A stretch of DNA of 5,212 nt. Source: Pseudorhodobacter antarcticus (GTDB taxonomy: Bacteria; Pseudomonadota; Alphaproteobacteria; Rhodobacterales; Rhodobacteraceae). The notes beneath the pieces are model-generated. The model worked only from the letters and a program-made list of their open reading frames with translations, had not been told where the DNA came from and did not search any database. Made by a program: the position numbers and the translations under genes. Below, in pieces: positions 5,174 to 5,212 of this stretch. Numbering within the stretch: position 1 is the first letter of the stretch; each line of letters starts with the position of its first letter. The stretch lies in assembly GCA_945861995.1 (NCBI GenBank), contig CAMAWZ010000186.1:1-5212 (forward strand). Direction: 5' to 3'.

Positions 5174-5212
5174 GTTGATGGTTTAGGACGGCGAGTTTAG
5201 GCCGCCATCAGC
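5174..5212 (+). other. Possible hairpin at the window end, after the small membrane protein gene
   Basis: GTTGATGG (5174-5181) can pair with CCATCAGC (5205-5212), eight pairs with one G-U, and an inner CGGC (5189-5192) can pair with GCCG (5201-5204) around an 8-base loop, leaving a 7-base bulge on the 5' side. It begins directly after the stop codon, so it may be part of a terminator. Any T-run would lie beyond the window. Confidence 0.3.

Overview
The window looks like chromosomal DNA of an alphaproteobacterium, most likely a Rhodobacterales (Roseobacter/Rhodobacter-type) organism. The main reasons are a GapR (DUF2312) gene, which is characteristic of Alphaproteobacteria, GC-rich codon use, and ATGA-overlapped genes. 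No phage or plasmid genes were seen. The only mobile DNA is a decayed transposase fragment.

Layout: (1) bases 1-675, plus strand, hold the 3' end of an AttH/CrtC-type lipocalin-like protein whose start lies outside the window. (2) Bases 3976-713, minus strand, form a tight four-gene unit transcribed leftwards toward the lipocalin gene. In order it encodes a photolyase/cryptochrome-like FAD protein, a renalase-like FAD oxidoreductase, an NnrU/MddA-like integral membrane methyltransferase and a small DUF2805 (TIGR03643) protein. Each junction is a 4-base ATGA stop/start overlap, so the four proteins are probably translationally coupled. (3) Bases 3977-4575 are gene-poor and hold a decayed IS1595/IS1016-type transposase N-terminus (4458-4153, minus) and a hairpin after gapR. 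(4) Bases 4830-4576, minus, are gapR. (5) Bases 4958-5173, plus, encode a 71-residue protein with two membrane segments, divergent from gapR. The window ends in a possible hairpin.

The most interesting part is the four-gene unit. Its first protein begins directly with the photolyase FAD-binding fold and carries an alpha/beta domain at its C-terminus, the reverse of the normal photolyase order. Several residues that matter in classical CPD photolyases are changed. Two flavoproteins, a membrane methyltransferase and DUF2805 in one coupled operon suggest a common role, perhaps light or oxidative-stress related, but nothing in the sequence proves the substrate or pathway.
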